Position numbers and translations under genes: made by a program | Notes under the pieces: generated by a model | The model's input: the letters and a program-made list of their open reading frames with translations, nothing else | The model's database searches: none | What the model was told of the DNA's origin: nothing | Shown: in pieces, positions 8,138-17,772 of the stretch | Layout: every line of letters starts with the position of its first letter | Numbering within the stretch: the stretch's first letter is position 1 | NCBI GenBank assembly: GCA_014695345.1 | Contig: JACJOC010000049.1 | Span: 62,001 to 126,000 of the forward strand | Source of the DNA: Cyanobacteria bacterium FACHB-471 | Lineage (GTDB): Bacteria; Cyanobacteriota; Cyanobacteriia; Elainellales; Elainellaceae | Direction of reading: 5' to 3' | DNA length: 64,000 nt

Positions 8138-10605
8138 TCCTCACCCCTTTGAGGTCGGAGCGGCAGTGAGAAGTAGAAGGTAGATCCTTTATCTAGTTCA
8201 CTTTCTGCCCAGGTTCGACCGCCGTGTCGGTGAATGATGCGTCGGACGTTTGCTAGCCCAATTCCAGTTCCCTGGATTTCGGGTTCGCTGTGTAATCGCT
8301 GAAACACGCCAAAGAGCTTGTGAGCATAGCGCATGTCAAATCCAAGTCCGTTGTCACGGACGAAGATGACTACTTCTTGCTCGTCTCCTATAGTGCCGAT
8401 TTCGATCTCAGCTTGGGTACGTCCCTGGGTATATTTAATGGCGTTTTCGACCAAGTTGTAGATCACCTGGCGCAGCATGGCTGGGTCACCCTGCACATTA
8501 GGAATGGGGTGAATTTGCCAGATAATTTCTCGTTCTGCTGTTTCTGGTTCCAAGTCCTGTCTGACATCTCGAATTAATTCATTGAATTTGACCGTGGTGT
8601 AGCGCATTTCTGCTCGACCCATTCGCGAGAAGGTGAGCAAGTCGTCTACCATCGTGCCCGCCCGTTTGGTCGTGTCTGCGATGATATCCAGGTAGCGCTG
8701 ACTTTCAGGATCTAAGACCGGAGCAGCCTGCTTTTGCAGCAGGCTGACAAAACCGTTGATATGACGCAAAGGTGCGCGTAAATCGTGGGAAACAGAGTAG
8801 GAGAAGGCTTCTAGCTCCTGATTAGCGGTTTCGAGCTGAGCGGTGCGCTCTCTAACGCGATGTTCTAGCAGGTCGTTAATTTGCTGCATTTCGGCTTCTG
8901 CTTGTTTGCGATCGCCAATGTCGATACAGGAGCCGATGTATCCCAAAAACTCTCCATCTGGCGTAAATCGAGGCACACCAATGTCTAGCAGCCAGCGATA
9001 TTCACTATCAAACCGCCGCAGCCGATATTCCACCTTAAATTCTTGGCGGGCATCAAAGGAAGTGGTGTACGTATGTAGACAGCGTTCAAAATCGTCTGGG
9101 TGAATGCTCTCAGTCCAGCCATTGCCTATTTCTTGGGCGAGGGTACGTCCCGTGAAGTCGAGCCAGGGCTGGTTGAAATAGTTGCAGAGTTTATCTGGAC
9201 CCGACATCCAAATCAACACGGGAGCGGTGTCTGCCATATGGCGAAAGCGGGCTTCACTTTCCCGGAAGGCGGCTTCTGCTTGTTTGCGATCGCTCACATC
9301 TAGCACAAATCCGATCATCGTATCGGGGCTACCATCTAACAGAGCAGAACCGATCACGATTGGAACCCTACTACCATCCTTACGAATGTATTCCTTCTCG
9401 AAGGAGTGACAAAATCCTAGCGTCCTCAATTCATGTTGAGACTGTTCCGTAGCCTGCTGGTACTCTGGCGGAGTCATTTCATTCCAGCGAATCTTGCTCT
9501 GATTCAGGTCTTCTCGCGTGTAGCCAATGATTTGCAAAAATGCGTCGTTCGCTTCAAGCACAAAACCATTGAGATTGGCGGTGATCACGCCGATAATGTT
9601 GGAGTCTACCAGTCGCTTAATTTTTGCTTCGCGACGGCTGAGTTCGTTTTCCAGGCGTTTGCGATCGCTCAGGTCAAGCACATAGCAAACCGTGCCCTCT
9701 TCCGGATTAGGCAACAGCGCCGCTCCAACCAGCACCGGAACGCGGCTGCCGTCCTTGTGCAGATATTCTTTCTCAAAAGGCGGGCAGGCTCCAGTCGTGG
9801 AGATTTGTTCTATCATCTCCTCGTCCTGCGGCAAATATTCAGAGGGCGTGATGTCCAGCCAATTCAGGTTGCCGCTCTGCAAATCTGCCTGGGTGTAGCC
9901 CAGCATGTTGAGGAATGCGTCATTTGCCTCGCTGATTTTGCCATGAAAGTTGGCAAAGATGATGCCAATGATGTTGGAGTCGATCAAGCGGCTAATGCGG
10001 GCTTCGCGATCGCGCAGGGTTTCCTTTAACTGTTTGCGATCGCTCACATCGGTTACCATTGCCAGCGTGCCGCGAAATAGTCCCCCATCGCTAAAAATTG
10101 GGTTGGCAGAAGTAATTGTCCACACGATTGAGCCGTCTTTGTGCCGAAAGCGCAAGTCATACTGCCCGCAAATGCCCGTTGGATGGTGCTTCATCTCCCG
10201 CTGAAGTTCGCATTGGGCAGCTTCATCCATAAATTTAAAGATGGAAGAGTCAATGATTTCCTCGACTCGGTAGCCCAGCATCTCTGCCATTCGAGGATTA
10301 ACGTACTCCGTGGTGCAGTTAGTATCAATCACCCAAATGCCTTCATAGGCGGTTTCTAGCAGGCGACGATAACGGGCTTCGCTGGCTTGAAGCTTTTTCA
10401 GGCTAATCTCGGCTTTGCGACGGGCAGCGTAGACTTTAGCATAGAGTGAACTCACTGCCAAAACGATTAGTCCCAAAGCGATCGCCCCTGCCAACACCTG
10501 TAGCGCTATGGGAGCAACAGGCGATCGCAGCATTGACACCAAAATGAGGGAAGCAGCGGTCAGGGCGATCGCAAATCCGTAGGAAATCCAACGAGACAGC
10601 TTCAT
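8134..10605 (-). CDS. Membrane-anchored multi-PAS sensor histidine kinase
   Basis: 823 residues from the ATG at 10605; a longer frame begins at TTG 10659 but the ATG start places the first membrane helix right at the N-terminus (MKLSRWISYGFAIALTAASL). Two transmembrane helices lie within the first 55 residues with almost no periplasmic loop. Four PAS/PAC units follow at about 75-195, 200-320, 328-445 and 450-570; units two and three are near duplicates (SNIIGIIFANFHG and SNIIGVITANLNG). Then HisKA with VSHDLRAPLRHINGF and HATPase with NAIKYTQGR, VRDNGLGFD and GTGIGLANV. The kinase half resembles the phytochrome/Cph1 type that works with Rcp1-like regulators, as encoded by the overlapping downstream gene. 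The signal is unknown; PAS domains often bind heme, flavin or small ligands. Confidence 0.92.
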   Translation of the reverse strand: MKLSRWISYGFAIALTAASLILVSMLRSPVAPIALQVLAGAIALGLIVLAVSSLYAKVYAARRKAEISLKKLQASEARYRRLLETAYEGIWVIDTNCTTEYVNPRMAEMLGYRVEEIIDSSIFKFMDEAAQCELQREMKHHPTGICGQYDLRFRHKDGSIVWTITSANPIFSDGGLFRGTLAMVTDVSDRKQLKETLRDREARISRLIDSNIIGIIFANFHGKISEANDAFLNMLGYTQADLQSGNLNWLDITPSEYLPQDEEMIEQISTTGACPPFEKEYLHKDGSRVPVLVGAALLPNPEEGTVCYVLDLSDRKRLENELSRREAKIKRLVDSNIIGVITANLNGFVLEANDAFLQIIGYTREDLNQSKIRWNEMTPPEYQQATEQSQHELRTLGFCHSFEKEYIRKDGSRVPIVIGSALLDGSPDTMIGFVLDVSDRKQAEAAFRESEARFRHMADTAPVLIWMSGPDKLCNYFNQPWLDFTGRTLAQEIGNGWTESIHPDDFERCLHTYTTSFDARQEFKVEYRLRRFDSEYRWLLDIGVPRFTPDGEFLGYIGSCIDIGDRKQAEAEMQQINDLLEHRVRERTAQLETANQELEAFSYSVSHDLRAPLRHINGFVSLLQKQAAPVLDPESQRYLDIIADTTKRAGTMVDDLLTFSRMGRAEMRYTTVKFNELIRDVRQDLEPETAEREIIWQIHPIPNVQGDPAMLRQVIYNLVENAIKYTQGRTQAEIEIGTIGDEQEVVIFVRDNGLGFDMRYAHKLFGVFQRLHSEPEIQGTGIGLANVRRIIHRHGGRTWAESELDKGSTFYFSLPLRPQRGEE

Positions 10606-10703
10606 TCTTGGCAAACAATTTTCTGGGTAAGGAAATTGCACCCCTTTGCACAAACCCAATAGAGTCTAAATCAATTTACCCAGTCGCACATTTCACCTGA
10701 GAC

Positions 10704-12674
10704 TCATATTCCCGTTCCGCTTAAGGCTGCTTCCCCTTGCGGGAGCATGTCTGGAAGGGGGGCATCTTGGTACACTGCCAGGTCAAACCAAAAGGTCGTA
10801 CCAACTCCCACTTCGCTAATTAGGCGGACTGAGCTATGGTGCTTTTCAATGATGTTTCTGACGATAGAGAGTCCTAATCCGGTGCCTTCAAGGGTATGCA
10901 CGCGGTTTTCGACTCGGAAAAAGCGATCGAAAATAGCTTCCTGATCCTCTGGGTCAATCCCGATGCCAGTATCAGAAATTTCGATTCGCACAAGCGGTGA
11001 CGCTGAGCTTTGTTCTGTCGCTAGTGGATAGGCTCGAATCGCAACCCGTCCTCCAGATTTAGTAAATTTGAGTCCGTTTCCAACCAGATTGGCTAACACC
11101 TGAAGCAGCAAATCATAGTTGCCTAGAACCGGTGGTAGATTCGGCGCAATTTCCTGGATTAGCTCAATCCCCTTGTCCTTAGCATTTAGCTGATAGGTGC
11201 GAAGGGTTTGCTCGATCGGTTGGGTTAGCTCGACCGCTTCAAAGTGATAGCGTTTGTTGGACTCCAGACGCGAGAGGTCTAGCACATCATTGACCAAACG
11301 AGTCAGGCGATCGGTTTCCCGGTTGGCAGTTTCCAAGAACTCGCGACGTTCTGGCTCACTCAGATCTTCGCCATACTCATGTAGCGTTTCGATAAAAGAT
11401 TTGATGTTAAACAGCGGTGTTCGCAGTTCGTGGGAAACGTTGCTGATAAACTGGCTCTTTGCTTCATTTAGCTCTACTTCGCGGGTAATGTCCTGGACAG
11501 TGATCGCCAGTCCTCGAACGTTTTCTCGCGCCTGGTCTAGCACGGTCGTAAGCAAAATTCGCACCGTCCGGCTGGTTGCGCCAGGAACGGTAATGCGAAA
11601 TTCGGTGCCTTCGCGATCGCGAAGGTTTTCAACCAAGGATTCACTTGCGGCAATTTCATACAGCGGTCGAGCTAATTGAGCTTTGACCGTTTCGGGCAAG
11701 TGCTGCAGGACGTTTTCGCCAATCACCTGTTCGTTGCCTTCCCAGCCAAAGAGCCGTTGGGCAGTTGGGTTGACGAGAATGACGTGCATGTTGTTGTCAA
11801 GTAGAACGGCTCCATCGGCGATCGTGGTAACCAGGGTTTCTAGCTTGGCCTTTTCAGCAGTCAGTTCTTCAATGTTTTGCTCTTCGTAGCTCTCCAGTCG
11901 CTCCGCCATTTCGTTGAAGCTGAGGATCAGTTCTCCTAACTCTCCACCCAATGGCAGGTCGATCCGTTGCCTGAAGTTGCCAGCGGCAATATTTTTCACC
12001 CCGACCAGCAGTTCTTTGATCGGCTGGGTAATCATCAAAGCGTTGGAAACGGCACCCAAGATCACCATCACCCAGATCGAAACAAAAACGGCAATCGTCA
12101 CATCTCGTGTCAGGTGAGAAGAAGTGACAATCGTGGGGTTGGGGTTAATGCCGATCGCCAACACGCCCAAGTACTTGCCGTTGTGATTGAGCGGCACAAA
12201 CACATCAGTGACTTCACCATCGGGAGTGAGGTGCTGTCTCACCATGGGGTAGTCAATGTTTCTGGCATAGTTGTCAGGCAGCTTCATCTGCCGCCGAATA
12301 GACAGAGAGTTTTGCACCTCTGACTCAGAGAAGGGAATGCCAAAAAAGATGTTGCCATCCTCATCGGCATAGAGCATGTAGCGCACACTTGAGGTGCTGC
12401 TGTAGAAGCGATGGGAAAATCGGGCTAGCTCGGTGCGGTTGTCGTCCCCGATTAGGGGGGACACATTGGCTGCTAGCAGCAGCCCCAGGTCACGCCCAAA
12501 GCGGGTATCGTTGAGTCGAGCATCTTGCTGGATCGAGTTGACTGCCCAGAAGGTGAGTCCACTCATAATCAGCGACACGACTAGGGTTGCCGCTGCCATG
12601 AGACGAGTCTGAAGCGTAAAATCAGACCACCAGCGGGCAATGATTTCTCTAATCTTGATGAGGAAGGCTAGCAA
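10704..12674 (-). CDS. nblS: NblS-type sensor histidine kinase (Hik33/DspA/Ycf26)
   Basis: About 656 residues: first transmembrane helix (LMAAATLVVSLIMSGLTFWA), periplasmic sensor region, second transmembrane helix (about residue 200), HAMP, PAS (NNMHVILVNPTAQRLFGWEG), HisKA (FISNVSHELRTPLFNIKSF) and HATPase (GNGLKFTKSGG, ISDTGIGIDP, GTGLGLSIVRNI). The N-terminal context IARWWSDFTLQTRLM and the segment NDTRFGRDLGLLLAANV are distinctive of NblS. In other cyanobacteria this kinase controls high-light, cold, osmotic and nutrient-stress genes and phycobilisome breakdown through RpaB. The family usually begins MLA-like, so I prefer the TTG at 12674 (giving MLAFLIKIREI); a TTG at 12704 gives ten more residues. 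Its neighbour purD is often found beside nblS. Confidence 0.93.
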   Translation of the reverse strand: MLAFLIKIREIIARWWSDFTLQTRLMAAATLVVSLIMSGLTFWAVNSIQQDARLNDTRFGRDLGLLLAANVSPLIGDDNRTELARFSHRFYSSTSSVRYMLYADEDGNIFFGIPFSESEVQNSLSIRRQMKLPDNYARNIDYPMVRQHLTPDGEVTDVFVPLNHNGKYLGVLAIGINPNPTIVTSSHLTRDVTIAVFVSIWVMVILGAVSNALMITQPIKELLVGVKNIAAGNFRQRIDLPLGGELGELILSFNEMAERLESYEEQNIEELTAEKAKLETLVTTIADGAVLLDNNMHVILVNPTAQRLFGWEGNEQVIGENVLQHLPETVKAQLARPLYEIAASESLVENLRDREGTEFRITVPGATSRTVRILLTTVLDQARENVRGLAITVQDITREVELNEAKSQFISNVSHELRTPLFNIKSFIETLHEYGEDLSEPERREFLETANRETDRLTRLVNDVLDLSRLESNKRYHFEAVELTQPIEQTLRTYQLNAKDKGIELIQEIAPNLPPVLGNYDLLLQVLANLVGNGLKFTKSGGRVAIRAYPLATEQSSASPLVRIEISDTGIGIDPEDQEAIFDRFFRVENRVHTLEGTGLGLSIVRNIIEKHHSSVRLISEVGVGTTFWFDLAVYQDAPLPDMLPQGEAALSGTGI

Positions 12675-12773
12675 GGTACAACCATCGAAGCGAGGGGTCG
12701 GCAAGACATCTAGAGACTTACCATCATAATCTGTTTGTATTGTTTACGTTCTTTATTAGATTGTTACATGTTC

Positions 12774-14063
12774 TTAAAGGTAAGGATTGGCGGTGAGGAC
12801 CCGGTGCCCAATGTCGCGGCGGGTGTACATTGCGTCGAATTCAATGCAGTCAACCGCTCGATAGGCTTTGGCGATCGCCTCTTCCAAGCTGTCCCCTACT
12901 GCGGTTACGCCTAAGACGCGTCCTCCATCCGCAACAAGCTGCTGCTGTTTGAGCTTAGTGCCCGCATGGAAAACCACTGCCCCAGACTCTTCTGCGGCTT
13001 CAATGCCTGTAACGGGGCTACCTTTTTTGTAAGTATCGGGATACCCTTCTGCCGCAATCACGACACAGGCAGAAGCTCCAGGCTTCCAGGTCAGGGGTGG
13101 AAGCTGAGCAAGACGCTGTTGGGCGCAGGCTAGCATCAGGGTTTCCAGAGGAGTTTCGAGCAGCGGCAAAACAGCTTGTGTTTCAGGATCACCAAAGCGA
13201 CAGTTAAATTCAATCACTTTGGGGTCGCCTGCTGGCGTAATGATCAGTCCAGCGTAGAGAACACCTCGGTAGTCGATCCCACGATGGTTAAGGGTGGCGA
13301 TCGCCGGTTCTAAAATTTCTCGCTGAATTCGGTTCATCAAAGCAGGTGTGACGATTGGGGTAGGGGCATAGGCTCCCATGCCGCCTGTATTTGCACCCGT
13401 ATCACCTTCACCAATGCGTTTGTGATCTTGAGCGGGTAGTAAAGCCCGAATCGTCAAACCGTCTGTGACGGCCAGGACAGACGCTTCTTGCCCCGTGAGA
13501 AATTCCTCAATCACGATGCGCTGACCCGCCTCACCAAACTGTCCGCCAAAGGCTGCCTCAATCGCTTCGACTGCCTCTTGGGTTGTTTCGGCAACGATCA
13601 CGCCTTTGCCTGCGGCCAGTCCATCGGCTTTCACGACAATCGGCACAGGTCGAGAAGCGATATAGGCGATCGCACTTCGCACATCTGTGAACACAGCCGA
13701 CTCAGCCGTTGGAATGCCCGCTTCTCGCATAAGCTCTTTGGCCCAGGCTTTGCTTGACTCAATCTGTGCGCCTGCCTGTGTCGGGCCAAACACCGTTAGC
13801 CCTTGCTCTTTCAAGTAGTCCGTGATCCCAGCGGCGAGCGGCACCTCTGGACCAACCACAATCAGACCAATGTTGTTGACCAGAGCAAAACGCGCGATGC
13901 CTTCAAATGCAGTAACTGACATTGCCAGATTACGGCAGCGTTCCATCCGAGCGGTGCCACCATTACCGGGAACACAAAAGATTTCCTGAACTCGTGCAGA
14001 CTGCAAGAGCTTCCAGGCGAGGGCATGTTCACGCCCTCCATTGCCAACCACCAAAACCTTCAC
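12774..14063 (-). CDS. purD: Phosphoribosylamine-glycine ligase (GAR synthetase)
   Basis: 429 residues, normal for PurD. It joins 5-phosphoribosylamine and glycine with ATP, the second step of de novo purine synthesis in the cytoplasm. The N-terminal domain opens MKVLVVGNGGREHALAWKL, the GAR synthetase signature; the ATP-grasp part includes PIVVKADGLAAGKGVIVAE, EEFLTGQEASVLAVTDG and the metal-binding IEFNCRFGDPETQ. The C-terminal domain ends with RAVDCIEFDAMYTRRDIGHR. The gene lies about 100 bases upstream of nblS on the same strand; an operon is possible but nblS may have its own promoter in the AT-rich spacer near 12720-12770. Confidence 0.98.
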   Translation of the reverse strand: MKVLVVGNGGREHALAWKLLQSARVQEIFCVPGNGGTARMERCRNLAMSVTAFEGIARFALVNNIGLIVVGPEVPLAAGITDYLKEQGLTVFGPTQAGAQIESSKAWAKELMREAGIPTAESAVFTDVRSAIAYIASRPVPIVVKADGLAAGKGVIVAETTQEAVEAIEAAFGGQFGEAGQRIVIEEFLTGQEASVLAVTDGLTIRALLPAQDHKRIGEGDTGANTGGMGAYAPTPIVTPALMNRIQREILEPAIATLNHRGIDYRGVLYAGLIITPAGDPKVIEFNCRFGDPETQAVLPLLETPLETLMLACAQQRLAQLPPLTWKPGASACVVIAAEGYPDTYKKGSPVTGIEAAEESGAVVFHAGTKLKQQQLVADGGRVLGVTAVGDSLEEAIAKAYRAVDCIEFDAMYTRRDIGHRVLTANPYL

Positions 14064-14349
14064 ACTATCCCCTGTTGGTATCTAAGTAGTGTCAACGGAA
14101 TGTCAACAGATTGTTGCTAACAAAACTGTATCGAATTGCATTAAGGTTAGCACCGCTTAACCCATCACTCTGAATACAGTTGAAAACCGCTATAGTAGCG
14201 TAGCGCACTTGTGTAAATTCCAAACATGAATGTTTAAACTAATGTGTGATGCGGCTGGATGGTGCGGTAGGTAAGCTATGGTGCGGTGGGTTTCTAACAG
14301 GCTTTTTTCGCTGCCAGCAGTTAAATTAAGTCGTTCTCTCAGGAGGGAT

Positions 14350-15690
14350 ATGGGGTTGCGTATTGCTCGGCGCAAATTTCAGATAGATTCTCTGAAACGG
14401 CTTCCTTATAAATATTTGAGTGCCCTACCGCTGGCGATCGCTCTTCTCGGAGCACTGGAATTCCGTTCTTTTGCTCCCCAAGCTGCGATCGCCCAAGAGG
14501 AAGAAAACCAGGAACAGGAAGAACAAGAGCAAGAAGAACAAGAGGAAGAACAGTTTCCGCCCAATCCCCTAGAGATTGACGAATCTGATCCCCTGTTTCC
14601 CCAACTGATTATCGATCGCCCTCTCAGCCCTCAAGAGCGGCGAGTTTTGGCAACTACCCTGGACGAATTGCGCGTGCAGGCTGAGCAAGAGCTTGCTGCC
14701 GGAAACCCAGCAGGAGCCTTTGAAATCTTGAATCGAGAACTGCGACTGCGGCGGGTCTTGGGAGTCGAGGAAGAAGTAGACTCTCTCAGTCGGGTTGGAG
14801 AAATTGCTTGGCGAGAAAACCAGACGACGGAAACTCGGCTAATTACCGAACGCTTGCAACAGATCGAACAAGAAGTACAGGCTGAAACGCCACCCGATTT
14901 TGATTTGTTGCTCAGAATTGCCCAGGCTTACCAGACAATGCGGGCAATTGACCCAGCTGTAACGCTATATGACCAGATTTTGATCCGGGCTCGGCAGCAG
15001 GGCGATGCAGCCACCGAACAAGATACCCTAACAGCACTGGGAGAACTGCACCTTGCCTGGTTTGACTATACCTCGGCAGCAGTAGCTTACCAGGAGCTAC
15101 TGACCCTTGCTCGCGCCAGAGGCGATCGCCCCCGCGAAGTGGAATATTTGCAGCAGTTGGCTTACATCTACCAGGAAAACAACCAGCCCGAGGAAGCGAT
15201 CGCTGCCCAGCAAGAGCTAGTCAGTGTTTACCAAGGCCGTCAGGAATATGCGCTGATTCCGCCTTTGAAAATTGCGATCGCCGACAGCTTCCAGGCACTC
15301 AACCGCCCTGACCGAGCCGCAACCAACTATCAGGAAGCGTTTGCGGTGGCGCGTTCAGGACAGCAGTATGCCTATGCCAGCGAAGCATTGCAAAAATTAG
15401 CCGACCTCTACCGCTCACTCGATCGCCCCGATGATGCGCTGGTGGTTTACCAATTGCTGATTGACGTAGAGCAGCAGTCCTACAACAGTTACGGCATCAT
15501 GCAGGCTTACGATGAGATTGGTCAGCTTCAACTCGAACGAGGCAATACCAATCAGGCGATCGCTGCCTTCCGACGCGGTTTGGAACTAGCACGACAGCTT
15601 AGCTACCGAGAAAGTTACTTTACCCAGCAGATTGAAGCCGCCAGCCAACCGCCTGCCCAAGGCAATCCTGAGCCGGCCCAGCCCAACTAG
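14350..15690 (+). CDS. Exported tetratricopeptide-repeat protein
   Basis: About 446 residues from the ATG at 14350, which follows AGGAGG closely; an ATG at 14278 would add 24 residues and make the signal region unusually long. The N-terminus has a positive stretch, a hydrophobic core (YLSALPLAIALLGALEF) and an Ala-rich cleavage-like site (QAAIAQ), then a very acidic Glu/Gln run at about 50-70. The rest is helical TPR-type repeats from about residue 120 to the end, e.g. AVTLYDQILIRARQQGD, AAVAYQELLTLARARGD, AATNYQEAFAVARSGQQ and AIAAFRRGLELARQL. It is likely a periplasmic or lumenal scaffold for protein contacts; partners unknown. The spacer to purD probably holds divergent promoters. Confidence 0.8.
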   Translation: MGLRIARRKFQIDSLKRLPYKYLSALPLAIALLGALEFRSFAPQAAIAQEEENQEQEEQEQEEQEEEQFPPNPLEIDESDPLFPQLIIDRPLSPQERRVLATTLDELRVQAEQELAAGNPAGAFEILNRELRLRRVLGVEEEVDSLSRVGEIAWRENQTTETRLITERLQQIEQEVQAETPPDFDLLLRIAQAYQTMRAIDPAVTLYDQILIRARQQGDAATEQDTLTALGELHLAWFDYTSAAVAYQELLTLARARGDRPREVEYLQQLAYIYQENNQPEEAIAAQQELVSVYQGRQEYALIPPLKIAIADSFQALNRPDRAATNYQEAFAVARSGQQYAYASEALQKLADLYRSLDRPDDALVVYQLLIDVEQQSYNSYGIMQAYDEIGQLQLERGNTNQAIAAFRRGLELARQLSYRESYFTQQIEAASQPPAQGNPEPAQPN

Positions 15691-15877
15691 AGCAATTAAT
15701 CAGGAAAAAGAGTAGGGACTACGACGGTTCACCCGTACATTTTCGGGAGTAGTCCTAGGCAAATTTCTTGTAGAGACAAAATGAATTGCGTCTCTGCAAA
15801 GCTTGAAAGATTGCAATCAAAAAGCTGAAAATTACTAAAGTTAAAAACTAAGAGTTTAAACTCATCATTTTCAACTC

Positions 15878-16048
15878 TTAATTCTGTATTCTTAACTGTT
15901 CACCTTCTCTAGGAAACTCGGCAGTATGAGGAGTCAGCTCTAACGTTGAAGCTCCTGGTGTTGTCTGAGTTACACGAGGTGCGCTAACCCCCATCAGCAG
16001 ATGTAACAAGAAAGTGATTGCTGCGGCTTGAATTAGTTTTGTACTCAT
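15878..16048 (-). CDS. 56-residue exported peptide of unknown function
   Basis: A small frame starting at ATG 16048, preceded at good spacing by GAGGGGAAGG, a strong ribosome-binding site. The product begins MSTKLIQAAAITFLLHLLMG followed by VSAPRVTQTT: a short basic N-region, a hydrophobic core of about 15 residues and an Ala-x-Ala-like site (VSA), then about 33 mostly polar residues ending QLRIQN. It could be a secreted peptide or a single-pass membrane peptide. The strong SD and clean signal-like start argue that it is real; there is no family I recognise. It sits alone between the convergent TPR gene and cbiA, about 270 bases beyond the cbiA stop. Confidence 0.55.
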   Translation of the reverse strand: MSTKLIQAAAITFLLHLLMGVSAPRVTQTTPGASTLELTPHTAEFPREGEQLRIQN

Positions 16049-16319
16049 TGCCTTCCCCTCCTCAACCTATTGGGGCTATTGTCAAATTTAGCCCTTGAAA
16101 GCGCATCCGCACCTCACCCTATTGTTTCCTCCACTAGGGTGAATAAACGGGCGATCTTTCCGTATTTTCAAACTTGACAGCTTTACCAAAATATACTTTC
16201 TGCATATGGGCGATCGCTGCTAAAACCGCCCGGTTTTACTAAATCGATATCTTCTTGTGAAATATGTTGGAAGCTACAAACCCTGAAGCTGCATTTCAGA
16301 TTGTGTAAAGCCGAAATAA

Positions 16320-17750
16320 CTAATTCTGCAGTTCACCAAATTCAAGACAACGGGTCAAGAAGCGAGCCGGAATCTCGGGATGCGCTCCCCAATGCAGGTG
16401 AATGTAAGAAGCATGAAGCTGGTGTGATTGCCACCCTTCTAGATACATCAAGCTGTCGGAATCATACCCTCGAAGCTGATATAAAGGCAATGCTGATTTG
16501 GCACTTAAGGCTGAACGATGAAATTCGTGTCCCCAAGTTTCTGATCCTGCTGGCAGTAGGGGGCTGTCGTGCAGCGCGATCGCCCGCCGATAACCGAGAG
16601 TTAACCGCCCTGTCATGTTGGCTGTCGCTGACAAGATGCCCACCATCTTCCAGGACTGTCCTGCAAAATCAACAATTTGCTCACACAAATACATCAAGCC
16701 GCCACACTCGGCGTAGGTTGGCATTCCAGCTTGAATGGCTTGCCTGACACTTTGCTGAGCAGCTTGATTGTTTGCTAACTCTGCGGCAAATACTTCTGGG
16801 AAACCGCCCCCCAGGTAAAGCCCTTGCACCCCTGCTGGCAAAACGGGATCAGTCAGTGGACTCCAGAATATTAGCTCTGCACCCAGTTGCTCTAGCAGGT
16901 CAAAATTGTCGGCGTAGTAGAAGCTGAAAGCGCGATCGTAGGCGATCGCGATACGGGTTGGAGGCTGAGGATTGGAGGTTGAAAGCCCTTTTCTCTGAGG
17001 AGAAGAATTTAGGGTGAGGGTAATAGGGCTTTGGCTGGAAACTGTGGTGCTTTCCGGAGGTGGGGAATTGCTTTGAGCTTTGAGGAGGGGAAGGAGGCGC
17101 GACCAGTCGAAGCAGGTTTCTCCTAAGTTTGCTAAACGTTCGATCAAGTTATCCAGGACTGGCAGTTCGGCAGTGGGCACTAGTCCCAGGTGGCGATCGG
17201 GGATGGTGATGTCATCGTGGCGACGAAAAACACCAAGAATAGGAAGGTTGAGTTGTTCTAGGGCGGCTTTAAGCAGTTCTAGGTGGCGATCGCTACCGAC
17301 TCGATTCAACACAACGCCAGCAAATTGAAGCCGGGGATCAAAGGAGCAATATCCCAGGGCGATCGCTGCGGCAGAGCGCGACAAGCGGCTGCAATCGATT
17401 ACCAACAGCACGGGTAAGTTGAGTAAACGGGCAATGTGAGCAGTACTGGCAGTGTCATCCACTCCCGTTGCACCGTCAAACAGTCCCATCACGCCTTCTA
17501 CCAGCGCATAATCCACAGTTTGGGTATGTTGGGCAAAACACTGCTGCACATAAGCCTCGGAGGTTAAAACGGGATCTAAGTTCCGACACGCTCGCCCAGT
17601 CACGTAGCGGTGAAACATGGGATCAATGTAATCCGGTCCAACCTTAAAAGACTGCACGCTTAACTGTCGTTGCCGTAGAACTGCCAGCAAAGACAGCGTA
17701 ATCGTTGTTTTACCGACTCCACTGCGTTCTCCAGCGATCGCTAAAGCCAT
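16320..17750 (-). CDS. cbiA: Cobyrinate a,c-diamide synthase
   Basis: 476 residues, normal for CbiA/CobB. It amidates the a and c side chains of cobyrinic acid using glutamine and ATP in cobalamin-type corrinoid synthesis. The N-terminal dethiobiotin-synthetase-like ATPase starts ALAIAGERSGVGKTTITLSL (P-loop) and includes FKVGPDYIDPMFH and GVMGLFDGATG. The C-terminal glutamine amidotransferase carries LYLGGGFPEVFA and PTYAECGGLMYL with the nucleophilic Cys, and a late conserved SYIHLHWG His. A low-complexity linker (about 225-260) joins the two halves. The upstream CSD/DUF1294 gene is only 22 bases away on the same strand. Other cobamide-related genes in the window are at 39954 and 42677, not clustered. 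Confidence 0.95.
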   Translation of the reverse strand: MALAIAGERSGVGKTTITLSLLAVLRQRQLSVQSFKVGPDYIDPMFHRYVTGRACRNLDPVLTSEAYVQQCFAQHTQTVDYALVEGVMGLFDGATGVDDTASTAHIARLLNLPVLLVIDCSRLSRSAAAIALGYCSFDPRLQFAGVVLNRVGSDRHLELLKAALEQLNLPILGVFRRHDDITIPDRHLGLVPTAELPVLDNLIERLANLGETCFDWSRLLPLLKAQSNSPPPESTTVSSQSPITLTLNSSPQRKGLSTSNPQPPTRIAIAYDRAFSFYYADNFDLLEQLGAELIFWSPLTDPVLPAGVQGLYLGGGFPEVFAAELANNQAAQQSVRQAIQAGMPTYAECGGLMYLCEQIVDFAGQSWKMVGILSATANMTGRLTLGYRRAIALHDSPLLPAGSETWGHEFHRSALSAKSALPLYQLRGYDSDSLMYLEGWQSHQLHASYIHLHWGAHPEIPARFLTRCLEFGELQN

Positions 17751-17772
17751 AGATAATTCACTTTGCTAGAGA

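Noticed and set aside
15713-15758. Inverted repeat after the TPR gene
   Set aside because: Only about seven bases pair without gaps and no T-tract follows, so it is too weak to call a terminator.
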